From the NCBI GenBank assembly GCA_017536685.1, contig JAFXGW010000038.1:1-61582 (forward strand): a stretch of 61,582 nucleotides of DNA, given 5' to 3'. Below the pieces are notes generated by a model that was not told the DNA's origin, ran no database searches, and saw only the letters and a list, made by a program, of their open reading frames with translations. Below are positions 45,695-55,326 of the stretch, in pieces. The DNA is from Clostridia bacterium. GTDB taxonomy: Bacteria; Bacillota; Clostridia; TANB77; CAG-508. The position numbers and the translations under genes are program-made. Each line of letters starts with the position of its first letter. The stretch's first letter is position 1.

Positions 45695-47356
45695 CTATAT
45701 TAACTTAAATTTTTTCTTATCTTCTTCTGTAAGTTCAAAAAATCTGATTGTTCCATTCTTTTTCTTCCAAAGATTCAGCGATTTTTCCCCTACAAAAGAA
45801 ACTATTCCTTCTTCTCTTCCTAATCTATATTTACAAGTTTTAAATGGTATTTTATTTTCTGGAATATTTGAAACTTGAATTAATTTTAATTTTGGACAAT
45901 CTACTATAGCAAAATTAAAAACAGATTCTAAACTTGCGAATGTAATTTTCTCTAAACTAGTATTTCTAAAACATTTTAAAACATTTTGTGGTCTTTCTAA
46001 TATATAAACTTGTAAATTTCCTAAAAATTCTACTTCTTTAAGATTAGAACACCCTGAAAAGGCATCTTCTGATATATTCTTCATTGATTTAGGAAATACT
46101 AATTTTGTTAATGAGGTACAATTTTTAAAAGCTCTATCCCCAATTAACTCAATTTTTCCAAAAGAAACTTCTTTTAAGTTTTTAGCTTCGGTAAAAACAT
46201 CATTTCCTATACATCTATATGTTTTATCTGGGCTTAAGTTTGCAATTGAAGAATTCTTTTCTCCAATTATTTCAAGACATTCTAATTTTTTCCAGTTTGA
46301 ACCTTTTTCATAATTATATTTAGCAATACCATCACTTGCTATTGTGATTTTTTCAATATTTTCAACTAATGATTTTTCTAAATAATCTTTATAGTACTTT
46401 GTTTCTCCCTCATTAGTATATATTTTAAAAACAGGTCCTTTATTAGAAAGCCAATTTATTGCCATGTTTTTTTGATTTGTAGCTTCTATAAAACTTAAGA
46501 ACCATTTTTTTATTCTCATAAAGAATGTTTCTTCATTCCAAAGTTCTAGTTCAGCCTCTAAGTCATTTTCTATATTAGAATCTATAATTTCTTGTTTTTT
46601 ACTAAATTTTTTCTTTTCTTCATAAATTACGTATTTTCTAGTATCTATTTCTTGAAGATTTCCAATTATTTCAATATGATCATCTCTTGATCTTACTTCT
46701 TTTATCATAAGAATTTGTTGCCATACTTTATAATCATATAAATCTTTTTCTGACATATTTTTTGCTAAATCTATATATCTACGTTTTCTTTCCTCATATC
46801 GAAATTCATTTTTTGCCCCATCAAATAAAACCTCTTTTATACTATTTGCTAGTGACTCTGGTTTACAATATTTAAATACGTTATGAAAATTTATAACACC
46901 TTCAATTTGAAGTTGATGAATAATAATCTCTAAAGTTATTTGTCCTATAGTTTTTTCATATTCTAAATCTTCAATTGGATTATGTTCGTTTTCTTTCCAA
47001 GTTTTTATATAACTTTCAAGATTAGCCCAAAGATTTTTTATTTTTTCCAAAGCTTGTGCATCTATCATATTTTCTGTAGCACTTTCAATAATATTGTTAG
47101 TTTTTAACAAAAAATAATCCACTTCTGAATTTAAATTAATCAATTCTGCAAATACTTCTTTTGAAAGTTCGTCAAAACCATTAGATTCTTCAGAATTATC
47201 TAAAACAATATTAGTAGCTTTACTCCTAATAGCAGTTAAAGTTTGTTCATACATAATTGCTTTATCAAATTTATTTAATACTTTCAGTTCAGTAATTTTA
47301 TTTTCAATTTCTGAAATTTCTTGTAATAATAAATCAAATTCTTTTTTACTTATCAT
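45695..47356 (-). CDS. Helical protein with BspA-like LRR (LRR_5) C-terminus
   Basis: 553 aa, no signal peptide and no membrane segment, so probably cytoplasmic. Residues 1-330 are mostly helical with charged coiled-coil stretches. From about 340 come LRR_5-type repeats (IGDRAFKNCTSLTKLVFPKS, ISEDAFSGCSNLKEVEFLG, CFRNTSLEKITFASL). Cytoplasmic LRRs next to TIR-STAND genes raise the idea of a sensor, but this is context only. AGAGGAG site before the ATG. Confidence 0.65.
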   Translation of the reverse strand: MISKKEFDLLLQEISEIENKITELKVLNKFDKAIMYEQTLTAIRSKATNIVLDNSEESNGFDELSKEVFAELINLNSEVDYFLLKTNNIIESATENMIDAQALEKIKNLWANLESYIKTWKENEHNPIEDLEYEKTIGQITLEIIIHQLQIEGVINFHNVFKYCKPESLANSIKEVLFDGAKNEFRYEERKRRYIDLAKNMSEKDLYDYKVWQQILMIKEVRSRDDHIEIIGNLQEIDTRKYVIYEEKKKFSKKQEIIDSNIENDLEAELELWNEETFFMRIKKWFLSFIEATNQKNMAINWLSNKGPVFKIYTNEGETKYYKDYLEKSLVENIEKITIASDGIAKYNYEKGSNWKKLECLEIIGEKNSSIANLSPDKTYRCIGNDVFTEAKNLKEVSFGKIELIGDRAFKNCTSLTKLVFPKSMKNISEDAFSGCSNLKEVEFLGNLQVYILERPQNVLKCFRNTSLEKITFASLESVFNFAIVDCPKLKLIQVSNIPENKIPFKTCKYRLGREEGIVSFVGEKSLNLWKKKNGTIRFFELTEEDKKKFKLI

Positions 47357-47526
47357 ATGTAACTCCTCTAATATTTATCTTTTATTAATAATCTGTAATT
47401 TTGTCTATAATCATGCTCTTTAGTATTTTTAAATAAATTTCTATAACTCTTTTAACCTTGTTCTTGTGATAATAAATTTATTCTTGATTAAATATAAAAA
47501 TACTATCATCTACAATTTTTTTCATT

Positions 47527-48183
47527 TTACTCTGTCTTGTTTTCTAGCATCTTTATATAATCTGCTTGCATTTTACAAAATTCATTTTCATCTTTCAATA
47601 TCTTTCGAATTTCTAACAAAAATCTCTCATATTCAGCGTCCTTTAAGAAAAATTTAGCATAACCATTCTCTCCAAACTTTTTATTCAAATGATAAAACGC
47701 TCTTTTATGTAATTCCATTTCCGTTGCATTTGGTTCTAACCTTTTTCCATAATAATAACTTCTTTCTAAACATTGTTCAACAGTATTATTTCTATCTGCC
47801 GAAGAAACAATTTTTCCATATATGCTTCTAGGTTCGCTTTTTGCAGAGGCTCTATGATCTTCAATAGCTTCTTTTATGATTAATCTTTCTTCGGGAGAAA
47901 AATATTCTTTTAACTTTTCATCTTTATACATCATGTCAGCTGATATAATCTCATGTTCTTTTGGATTTATAAAATGCCCAATATCATGATATGATGCTAT
48001 TGTAAATATCATATCAAAATTAACTTTTAAATCATTTTGTTTTATTAATTCAAAACATCTTCTTATCACATAATAAATATGATTTATATCATGTGCTCTT
48101 TCGTTTTTGCTATATTCAGGAAATATTTTATTTTCAATATAATTTTTTAATTTTGGATTTATTTTATCAAGATATTCTTTCAT
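47527..48183 (-). CDS. HD-domain phosphohydrolase-like protein
   Basis: 218 aa. HD motif residues: HDINHIYYVIRR (first His), ASYHDIGH (HD pair) and AIEDHRAS, with DRN at the end (SSADRNNTVEQC). This is the H-HD-D pattern of metal-dependent phosphohydrolases acting on nucleotides. It is paralogous to the 52745-53518 gene over the whole length (shared KNERAHDI/KNDQGHGI start, AIEDH, GKxVSSADRN). Substrate unknown. Start at the ATG 3' of a weak AAGGA site. Confidence 0.75.
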   Translation of the reverse strand: MKEYLDKINPKLKNYIENKIFPEYSKNERAHDINHIYYVIRRCFELIKQNDLKVNFDMIFTIASYHDIGHFINPKEHEIISADMMYKDEKLKEYFSPEERLIIKEAIEDHRASAKSEPRSIYGKIVSSADRNNTVEQCLERSYYYGKRLEPNATEMELHKRAFYHLNKKFGENGYAKFFLKDAEYERFLLEIRKILKDENEFCKMQADYIKMLENKTE

Positions 48184-48496
48184 ATATTTTTCCTTCTTAT
48201 TAGTTCATATTTTCATTTAATGAAATTATAGCATATCTTATATTTTTTTAAAACATAATTTTAAAGATAATTTAATAACTTCCCTATATTTTAAATTTAT
48301 GTCTATAAAAATTAAATCATCCTTGAAAATTTCCGCTTTCACATCCATTATTATAACAATAAAACACGAATACCTAAATTTATTAAGTATTCGTGTTTTT
48401 TTCGACGATTATAATTTCATATTATAACCGTAGTTGTTCAATTAATATTTCTGAGATAGTTTAATTTTATTGGTTAATTTTATTTTTTTAAAAACT
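48184..48496. other. Intergenic stretch with a terminator only
   Basis: Apart from the hairpin AACACGAATAC/GTATTCGTGTT (48362-48398, T tract on the plus strand, usable on both strands as the end of the APH-like gene) I see no gene, repeat or regulatory site. Confidence 0.5.
48362..48403. terminator. Bidirectional terminator after adhE-APH operon
   Basis: Perfect 11-bp stem AACACGAATAC/GTATTCGTGTT, T run on the plus strand and T-rich sequence on the minus strand. Confidence 0.65.
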
Positions 48497-49258
48497 TTAT
48501 TCGTAGTCTAAAACATCAACCCATCTACTTAAGAATTCTTGTTCTTCAGGAATTTCTTTTGTCATTTGAGTTGCAGCAACAATTGGAATCCATCTTTGAA
48601 TATGAGATTTTTCTATTCCACTTTTCTCTGCAAATAAATTTAAATATTTGTCCGCTAATTCTTCTTTTCCTTGAATTGAGAATAATAAGAATGTTCTAGC
48701 AGCATCTGCTGAAGCATTTCCTTGTGTTGCATGTGACCAATCAATTACAAAAAATTCACCTTTTTCATTTATGATTATATTACTTGGGTTATAATCTCCA
48801 TGACAAAGTTTTGTATGGTCTTTCATTCCTTCTAATCTTTGTAATAATTCATATCTAACATTTTCGTTAAATAGATTAGAATTTCTAATTTTTCTTCTAA
48901 ATTTATCTTTAATTGGATTTAGAAGAGGGACATGTTTTGATAATATTGTAAGTTGAATATCTACAAAAGTATTTAAATATTCATCTTCTCTTTCTGGATT
49001 TTGTGCCATTAAAATATCAAGTGGTGTTCCATCAATATGTTCTGAAACTAAAGCCCATCTATTTTCAATTTTTGTTACAGCTAAAAGTTTTGGCATATAA
49101 AGATCTGTTCCCTCTTCAACTCTAGCTTGATTTAAAGCTTCATTTAAAATATCAGCTTTTGAATAGTTTTCTACAAACAATTTAATTGTTTTTCCATTAT
49201 CATTATAAACTTCTTTCGTGCTTCTTTTAGCAATAAGATTATTTAAATTAAATTCCAT
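48497..49258 (-). CDS. Aminoglycoside phosphotransferase-family (APH) kinase-like protein
   Basis: 253 aa. APH/ChoK-type kinase fold: N-terminal lobe with a KLFVENYSKADILNEALNQ segment, then the catalytic loop LCHGDYNPSNIIIN (about 157-170) and the metal-binding VIDWSHAT. Members phosphorylate antibiotics, choline or other small molecules; the substrate here is unknown. It starts one base into the end of adhE, so it is translationally coupled to a fermentation gene, which is unusual for a resistance gene and argues for a metabolic role (inference). Confidence 0.75.
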   Translation of the reverse strand: MEFNLNNLIAKRSTKEVYNDNGKTIKLFVENYSKADILNEALNQARVEEGTDLYMPKLLAVTKIENRWALVSEHIDGTPLDILMAQNPEREDEYLNTFVDIQLTILSKHVPLLNPIKDKFRRKIRNSNLFNENVRYELLQRLEGMKDHTKLCHGDYNPSNIIINEKGEFFVIDWSHATQGNASADAARTFLLFSIQGKEELADKYLNLFAEKSGIEKSHIQRWIPIVAATQMTKEIPEEQEFLSRWVDVLDYE

Positions 49259-51867
49259 TATTTATTACCTCCATAATATGCTCTTAAATACATTTCTTTC
49301 ATTTCACTCATTAAAGGATATCTTGGATTTGCACCTGTACATTGATCGTCAAATGCTTGTTCTACCATATCATCTAATCTAGCTAGGAAATCTTGTTCAT
49401 CAATACCATATTCTTTAATTGATTTTTTGATTCCGATTTTTTCTTTTAATTCTTCTATTTTATTTATTAAAGCTTCTAGTTTTTCTTCATCACTATTTCC
49501 TGTTAATCCTAAACTTTCAGCAACTTCAGCATATCTTCTTAATGTATGTGGATGGTCATATTGAGAGAATGTTCCCATTTTTGTTGGAACTTCTTCTGCG
49601 TTAAATCTAATTACTTCATTAATTAATAATGCATTTGCTACACCATGAGGTAAGTGGTGGAAAGCACCTAATTTATGAGCCATTGAGTGACAAATTCCAA
49701 GGAATGCATTAGCAAAAGCCATACCAGCCATTGTAGCTGCATTTGCCATTTTTTCTCTTGCGATTGGATCATTTGCACCATTATCATAAGCTCTTGGTAA
49801 ATATTCAAATATATTTCTTAAAGCTTCTTTTGCTAATCCATCTGTATATTCTGTTGCAAGCATTGAAGCTAAAGCTTCTAAAGCATGTGTTACAGCATCT
49901 ATACCAGAAGCTGATGTTAATCCTTTTGGAGCATTCATCATCATATTAGCGTCAACAATTGCCATATTTGGCATTAATTCATAATCAGCTAAAGGATATT
50001 TTGTTCCTGTTTTTTCGTCTGTTATAACTGCAAATGGTGTTACTTCTGAACCTGTACCAGCTGATGTTGGAACTGCTATAAAATAAGCTTTTTCCCCCAT
50101 TTTAGGGAATCCATATACTCTTTTTCTGATATCCATAAATCTCATAGCCATATCCATAAAATCTACTTCTGGGTGTTCGTACATAACCCACATAATTTTT
50201 GCTGCATCCATTGGTGATCCTCCACCTACTGCTAAAATACAGTCTGGTTTGAAATCAACCATCATTTTTGTTCCTTCTTTTGCACAAGCTAGTGTTGGAT
50301 CTGGTTCTACATTAAAGAATGTAGTATGTGCAATTCCCATTTCATCTAATTTTTTAGTAATATCTGATGTGTATCCATTTTCGTATAAGAATTTATCTGT
50401 TACTATAAATACTCTCTTTTTATTTAATACCTCTTTTAACTCTTCTAAAGCTACAGGAAGGCAACCTCTTTTAATATAAACCTTTTCAGGTGCTCTAAAC
50501 CAAAGCATATTTTCTCTCCTTTCAGCTACTGTTTTAATATTAATTAAATGTTTAACTCCAACGTTTTCTGAAACTGAGTTTCCACCCCAAGTTCCACATC
50601 CTAAAGTTAATGATGGAGCTAATTTAAAGTTGTATATATCTCCTATACCACCTTGAGCTGAAGGTGTGTTTACAACAACTCTACAAGTTCTCATTTTCTT
50701 ATAGAATTTTTCCATTTTTTCTGTTTCAGTAACTGTATTGATGTAAAGTGATGAGGTATGTCCTATACCACCATCTAATACTAATCTATGTGCTTTTTCC
50801 ATAGCATCTTCAAAGTCATTTGCTCTGTACATAGCTAAAACTGGAGATAATTTTTCATGTGCAAACTCTTCTTCAATTTCAACAGATTCTACTTCACCAA
50901 TTAATATTTTTGTACTTTCGGGAACTTCTACCCCAGCTAATGAAGCTATAGTATGTGCTTTTTGTCCAACTATTTTTGCATTTAAAGCTCCATTTATAAT
51001 AATAGTTTTTCTAACCTTTTCTGTTTCTTCAGGATTTAATAAATAGCATCCTCTTTTTACAAATTCTTCTTTTACTTTATCATAAATACTATCTAATATG
51101 ATTACAGATTGTTCTGAAGCACAAATCATACCATTATCAAATGTTTTTGAATGTATAATTGAACTTACAGCTAAAGTAATATCTGCTGTATCATCTATAA
51201 CTGCTGGAACATTTCCAGCACCAACTCCTAATGCTGGTTTTCCACTAGAATAAGCTGATTTAACCATTCCAGGTCCACCTGTTGCTAAAATAATATCTGC
51301 TGATTGCATAAGTAAATTTGTAAGTTCTAGCGATGGAACATCTATCCAAGAAATAATTCCTTCTGGTGCTCCAGCTTTTACAGCTGCTTCTAGAACAATT
51401 TTAGCTGCTGCTATTGTTGAATTTTTAGCTCTAGGGTGTGGACTTATTATGATTCCATTTCTAGTTTTTAAAGATATTAATGTTTTAAAAATTGCTGTTG
51501 ATGTTGGGTTAGTTGTTGGAATAACTGCTGCTATAACACCAATTGGTTCAGCATATTTTTTTATTCCATAAGCTTTGTCTTCTTCTAAAAGACCACATGT
51601 TTTTGTATTTTTATAAGCGTTGTAGATATATTCTGAAGCATAATGATTTTTTATAACTTTATCTTCTACAACTCCCATTCCAGTTTCTTCTACTGCCATT
51701 TTTGCAAGAGGTATTCTTGCTGTATTTGCTGCCATTGCAGCTTTTTTGAAGATTTCATCAACTTTTTCTTGTGAAAATGTTGCAAATTCTTCTTGGGCTT
51801 TTCTAACTCTTTCAAAAGCCTCTTTAAAACTTTCTACGCTGTCTACACATTTGTAAGTTTCACTCAT
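49258..51867 (-). CDS. adhE: Bifunctional aldehyde/alcohol dehydrogenase AdhE
   Basis: 869 aa. Acetyl-CoA is reduced to acetaldehyde and then ethanol with NADH. N-terminal CoA-acylating aldehyde dehydrogenase (catalytic Cys in NGMICASEQS, near residue 249) and C-terminal iron-type alcohol dehydrogenase (SPMDAAKIMWVMYEHP; FGICHSMAHKLG-type metal box seen as GICHSMAHKLGAFHHLPHG). Linker around 440-450. Follows rex by 32 nt and is presumably in one transcript with it, under Rex control. Ends in an overlap with the APH-like gene. Confidence 0.95.
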   Translation of the reverse strand: MSETYKCVDSVESFKEAFERVRKAQEEFATFSQEKVDEIFKKAAMAANTARIPLAKMAVEETGMGVVEDKVIKNHYASEYIYNAYKNTKTCGLLEEDKAYGIKKYAEPIGVIAAVIPTTNPTSTAIFKTLISLKTRNGIIISPHPRAKNSTIAAAKIVLEAAVKAGAPEGIISWIDVPSLELTNLLMQSADIILATGGPGMVKSAYSSGKPALGVGAGNVPAVIDDTADITLAVSSIIHSKTFDNGMICASEQSVIILDSIYDKVKEEFVKRGCYLLNPEETEKVRKTIIINGALNAKIVGQKAHTIASLAGVEVPESTKILIGEVESVEIEEEFAHEKLSPVLAMYRANDFEDAMEKAHRLVLDGGIGHTSSLYINTVTETEKMEKFYKKMRTCRVVVNTPSAQGGIGDIYNFKLAPSLTLGCGTWGGNSVSENVGVKHLINIKTVAERRENMLWFRAPEKVYIKRGCLPVALEELKEVLNKKRVFIVTDKFLYENGYTSDITKKLDEMGIAHTTFFNVEPDPTLACAKEGTKMMVDFKPDCILAVGGGSPMDAAKIMWVMYEHPEVDFMDMAMRFMDIRKRVYGFPKMGEKAYFIAVPTSAGTGSEVTPFAVITDEKTGTKYPLADYELMPNMAIVDANMMMNAPKGLTSASGIDAVTHALEALASMLATEYTDGLAKEALRNIFEYLPRAYDNGANDPIAREKMANAATMAGMAFANAFLGICHSMAHKLGAFHHLPHGVANALLINEVIRFNAEEVPTKMGTFSQYDHPHTLRRYAEVAESLGLTGNSDEEKLEALINKIEELKEKIGIKKSIKEYGIDEQDFLARLDDMVEQAFDDQCTGANPRYPLMSEMKEMYLRAYYGGNK

Positions 51868-51899
51868 AGTTTCTTTTCCTCCTTAAATTTTATGGTTTA

Positions 51900-52520
51900 T
51901 TATATTTTTTCTTCTAACATTTTTAAAAGTACTAGCAAAGATGTTGATAAGTCTTCATTTTTGATTACAATATTTTCTGGAACTTTTAGATTTGTTGGTG
52001 CAAAATTCCAAATTGCTTTAATACCACTTTCTACTAGACGATTACACATTTCTTGTGCGTTTTCTCCTGGCATTGTTATAATAGCTATATGAATATCATT
52101 TTCAATAACTTTCCTTTCTAACAAATCAATATGGAATATTTTTTTGTTATCACATTTTGATTTATCGTTATCAAAAGCCATCATAATATTAACATCATTA
52201 TCAAAACCATTATAATTAAGTAAAGCTTGACCTAATCTACCAGCTCCAAGTATTATTGCATTTTTTGAATCATTTACACTTAAAAATTTTTCGATATCTG
52301 CAATTAACTTATTTATTTCAAAACCAACACCTGGTTTTCCATCAATTCTACTTACTTGCGCTAAATCCTTTCTAACTTGAATTGGATTTAATTTAAGTTC
52401 TTCTGCAATTAATGTAGATGAAATGTTTTGAACATTATTCTTTTGCTTTTCTTTTAAAATTCTCAAATATTTTGGCAGTCTGTTTAGTCCTGCCATTGAC
52501 ATTTTTATATTTTTTTCCAT
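51900..52520 (-). CDS. rex: Redox-sensing repressor Rex
   Basis: 206 aa. N-terminal winged-helix DNA-binding domain (LNRLPKYLRIL; NISSTLIAEELKLNPIQVRKDLA) and a Rossmann domain with ILGAGRLGQALLNY for NADH binding. Rex senses NADH/NAD+ and represses fermentation genes; adhE is directly downstream. A Rex-type inverted repeat lies over its own promoter. Confidence 0.92.
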   Translation of the reverse strand: MEKNIKMSMAGLNRLPKYLRILKEKQKNNVQNISSTLIAEELKLNPIQVRKDLAQVSRIDGKPGVGFEINKLIADIEKFLSVNDSKNAIILGAGRLGQALLNYNGFDNDVNIMMAFDNDKSKCDNKKIFHIDLLERKVIENDIHIAIITMPGENAQEMCNRLVESGIKAIWNFAPTNLKVPENIVIKNEDLSTSLLVLLKMLEEKI

Positions 52521-52529
52521 CTCATTCCT

Positions 52530-52581
52530 TTCGATATTTTTTTATCGAACTAATTATACCATTATATTTTTTCTAATACAA
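52530..52581 (-). promoter_or_regulatory. rex-adhE promoter with Rex-like operator
   Basis: -35 TTGTAT (52576-52581), 17-bp spacer, -10 TATAAT (52553-52558). Just after the -10 lies the inverted repeat TTCGATAAAAAAATATCGAA (52530-52549), 7-bp arms with a 6-bp A-rich spacer, similar in size and A/T-rich centre to Rex operators. It likely mediates autoregulation and control of adhE. Confidence 0.6.
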
Positions 52582-52672
52582 TACTTTTTTATTATTTCTT
52601 AAAATATTTTTATAATACAAATTTTAGCAACTTTATTTTGTCCATAGCTTATTATATCTCTATAAAAATGCA

Positions 52673-52702
52673 AAAAAGCATCTTTCAAAACCGATGCTTT
52701 TT
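52673..52702 (-). terminator. Terminator after the 52745 HD gene
   Basis: AAAAGCATC and GATGCTTTT pair around a 10-nt loop, T run on the minus strand. Confidence 0.75.
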
Positions 52703-52744
52703 CTATTTTATATTGATACAACTTTATAACTCATTAGTATATTA

Positions 52745-53518
52745 TTAACGCTCATCTGGTTCTTCTTTTTTTGGTATGAATAAATTTATATAACTTGTTT
52801 CTCCTGGTTCTTCTTTTAAAGAATGTTTTCTTGAACTTATATGATTAATCTCACAATATAAGTTTTTAAATCTTTCTCCATCTTTTAAAAGCTCTCTCAT
52901 GTCTTCTAAAAAAAATTTATAAGTATCATCTGCAAAAAACATATTTTCAGGATCTTCCGTGCTATATCTTTTTCTCAACCTATTAAGAGTAAATTCCAAA
53001 TATTCTTCCATGTTTTGTTCTGGATTTTTTCTTTTTCCAACAAAAAAGCTTCTTATAAATACCATTTCTATACTTGTATTTCTATCAGCAGATGAAACTA
53101 ATTTTCCATAGTCACTTCTTGGCATATCTTCTAATGAAGAGCTATGGTCCTCTATCGCTTCTTTTATAGTTTGTCTTTGACTATTTGTAAAAAATTTTGA
53201 GAACTCTTGGTTTTGAATAAATCTCCTTCCAGCTATTTTCGCATGTTTTTCACCAGTTTCATGTTCTTCATATTTTCCCAAATCATGTGATGCTGCTATA
53301 GCATAAATCATATTTGGATCTAATCCTAAATTTAGTGACTTATTTAAGACAAAAGATCTTCTTACAACTTCTAGAATATGTAAAATTCCATGTCCTTGAT
53401 CATTTTTGGCATATTGAGGGAAAATTTGTGTTTCTACATATTTTTTAAGTTCTGGACTAACTTCTTTTGTACATGCATTATATTCTTTTATTTTACTATC
53501 TGCCAAAGTTTTTTTCAT
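52745..53518 (-). CDS. HD-domain phosphohydrolase-like protein (paralogue)
   Basis: 257 aa from the ATG 8 nt after AAAGGAGTG; an in-frame GTG 9 nt upstream is on the site. HD pattern: GHGILHILEVVRR, ASHDLGKYEEHE, AIEDHSSS and SSADRNTS. Same architecture as the 47527-48183 protein with a longer C-terminus (PEDPENMFFADDTYKF; Lys/Pro-rich tail). The two genes flank the rex-adhE-APH block, suggesting duplication. Substrate unknown. Confidence 0.75.
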   Translation of the reverse strand: MKKTLADSKIKEYNACTKEVSPELKKYVETQIFPQYAKNDQGHGILHILEVVRRSFVLNKSLNLGLDPNMIYAIAASHDLGKYEEHETGEKHAKIAGRRFIQNQEFSKFFTNSQRQTIKEAIEDHSSSLEDMPRSDYGKLVSSADRNTSIEMVFIRSFFVGKRKNPEQNMEEYLEFTLNRLRKRYSTEDPENMFFADDTYKFFLEDMRELLKDGERFKNLYCEINHISSRKHSLKEEPGETSYINLFIPKKEEPDER

Positions 53519-53647
53519 ATTTACCACTCCTTTAAATTAAGCCTATTATAACTAAATATAAACCATTTGTCTATGTTAAAAATTAAAATATGTTAGGTTC
53601 TTTTAATTCTATAATAAAAAACACATTATTAGATTTCTTAATATAAT

Positions 53648-53681
53648 ACAAAAGGCACCTGAAATTTTCAGGTGCTTTTAA
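53648..53681 (-). terminator. Terminator after the 53769 gene
   Basis: AAAGCACCTGAAA pairs with TTTCAGGTGCCTTT (one mismatch), T-rich on the minus strand. Confidence 0.7.
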
Positions 53682-53768
53682 AGTAAATGAGTTCTCAACA
53701 GCTCAATTTCAATAAAAATATTTTTTATACTATTATTTTTTGTTTTTATTATCTATTTATTGTTATAA

Positions 53769-54086
53769 TTATACATTTGTTGTTTCTTCATTATTTGTAG
53801 TTTCTACAGTTCCAGATGTTTCTTCAACCACTGGTTTAGCTTGTCCAAAAGAGAAAGATTTTTTTACAGCTCTTTCTTTTACTTCAAATTTTTTATAAAA
53901 TTCTTCTTTTGCATTATCAAGTGTTTCTTGCATTGCAGAAAACATTTCTTCTACATCATCTTTTGTAAAATCATAAGCATTACTTCTAGCCATTGGTTCT
54001 AAAATTTGGATATCGTGCATTACATTATTTACCCTTTTTCCTGCGTTCTCCATAAATTTTTGTCTTTTTTCTTCGTTAATTTCCAT
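53769..54086 (-). CDS. Small acidic helical protein, unknown
   Basis: 105 aa. Residues 1-75 are helical and charged, then an unstructured tail rich in Glu, Val and Thr. No family recognised, no signal or membrane segment. AAGGAGAAAAAG site before the ATG supports expression. Confidence 0.5.
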   Translation of the reverse strand: MEINEEKRQKFMENAGKRVNNVMHDIQILEPMARSNAYDFTKDDVEEMFSAMQETLDNAKEEFYKKFEVKERAVKKSFSFGQAKPVVEETSGTVETTNNEETTNV

Positions 54087-54340
54087 CTCTTTTTCTCCTT
54101 ACTTACTGTAATTTAATTCTTACATAATATATCATAACTAATTTTAAAAATAAAGCATTAATTTTTAAAAATTTTAAATTTATCTTTTTGTTTTATATAA
54201 ACACTAATTTATTTGATGTTTTATTAATACATTATTTCTTTATAAATATAATATTCTTAAAATTTAATATAATTTAATATAATTGAAATTTACTTATTAT
54301 ACTAATATGTGTTATAATTTTTTGGGAGGTTTATTCCAAA

Positions 54341-55195
54341 ATGAAAAATTCTTTAAAAAATAATTCAAATATATTAAATAAAAATAAAGAAAAACATAAA
54401 ACATTCAAAGCACATATATCTATTATTCTGTTTAGAATTGTTTCACTTATAATTATATTCTTGTGTCTATATCGTCTATTTACTTGGTCACAAGAAAATA
54501 AAATTAATACAGAACTTATCTCAAATCTTCAAACCCAAATAGATATTCCGGATTCAATTGTTGTACATTTACCTAATTCCTCAAACGAATCAAGCAGTTC
54601 TTCTGAAAATTCTACAGAATCTTTAGAAAACACAAGTAATAGTATAGATTTTTCTACTCTAATCAATTTAAATTCAGATACAGTTGCTTGGTTACAGATT
54701 AATAATACTGATATAAATTTTCCTGTTGTAAAAACAAACAATAATGATTATTATATAAAACATAATTTTGAAAAAAAATATAATTCTGCTGGTTGGATTT
54801 TTGCTGACTACAGAAACAAATTCGATAATACTGATAAAAACATTATTATCTACGGTCATAATCGTAGAGATGGCAGTATGTTCTCTTCTTTAAATAATGT
54901 ATTAAAAGAAAATTGGTATACGAATCCAGATAATCACATCATTGCATTATATACTCCTTCAGAAAACATCCTCTACCAAGTATTCTCTGTATATAAAATA
55001 AAAACTTCTGAATTTAATAATATCACAGATTTTCAAAATAATTCTGATTTTCAAAATTATCTTGATATCGCAATAAATAAATCAATTTACAATTTCAATC
55101 AAACTGTAGATTATATGGACCAATTATTAACTTTATACACTTGTGATAATAACAATAATTATAGGATTATTCTTCATGCAAAACAAATTAATTAA
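54341..55195 (+). CDS. srtB: Class B sortase
   Basis: 284 aa. N-terminal basic region and membrane anchor (about 26-45), a Ser/Asn/Glu-rich stalk (about 70-105), and the class B domain. Catalytic His is in IIYGHNRRDGSMF (about 172), Cys in LTLYTCDNN (about 266), Arg in NYRIILHAK. WLQINNTDINFPVV and GWIFADYRN are class B landmarks. It stands alone on the plus strand with a GGGAGG site and its own terminator, so it is probably the chromosomal housekeeping-type sortase rather than part of the element. Confidence 0.9.
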   Translation: MKNSLKNNSNILNKNKEKHKTFKAHISIILFRIVSLIIIFLCLYRLFTWSQENKINTELISNLQTQIDIPDSIVVHLPNSSNESSSSSENSTESLENTSNSIDFSTLINLNSDTVAWLQINNTDINFPVVKTNNNDYYIKHNFEKKYNSAGWIFADYRNKFDNTDKNIIIYGHNRRDGSMFSSLNNVLKENWYTNPDNHIIALYTPSENILYQVFSVYKIKTSEFNNITDFQNNSDFQNYLDIAINKSIYNFNQTVDYMDQLLTLYTCDNNNNYRIILHAKQIN

Positions 55196-55217
55196 TGCAA
55201 AACATTTTATTTAATAG

Positions 55218-55257
55218 AAAAACGTCGTTTTAATTATTCACATAAACGACGTTTTTT
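55218..55257 (+). terminator. Terminator after the class B sortase gene
   Basis: AAAACGTCGTTT and AAACGACGTTTT form a 12-bp stem with a 15-nt loop, then TT-rich sequence on the plus strand. Confidence 0.75.
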
Positions 55258-55326
55258 ATTGCAATAATTATAATTGTCGACACGAAATTAAAGATTTCGA
55301 CAACATTTAATTATTTGTTATTATTT

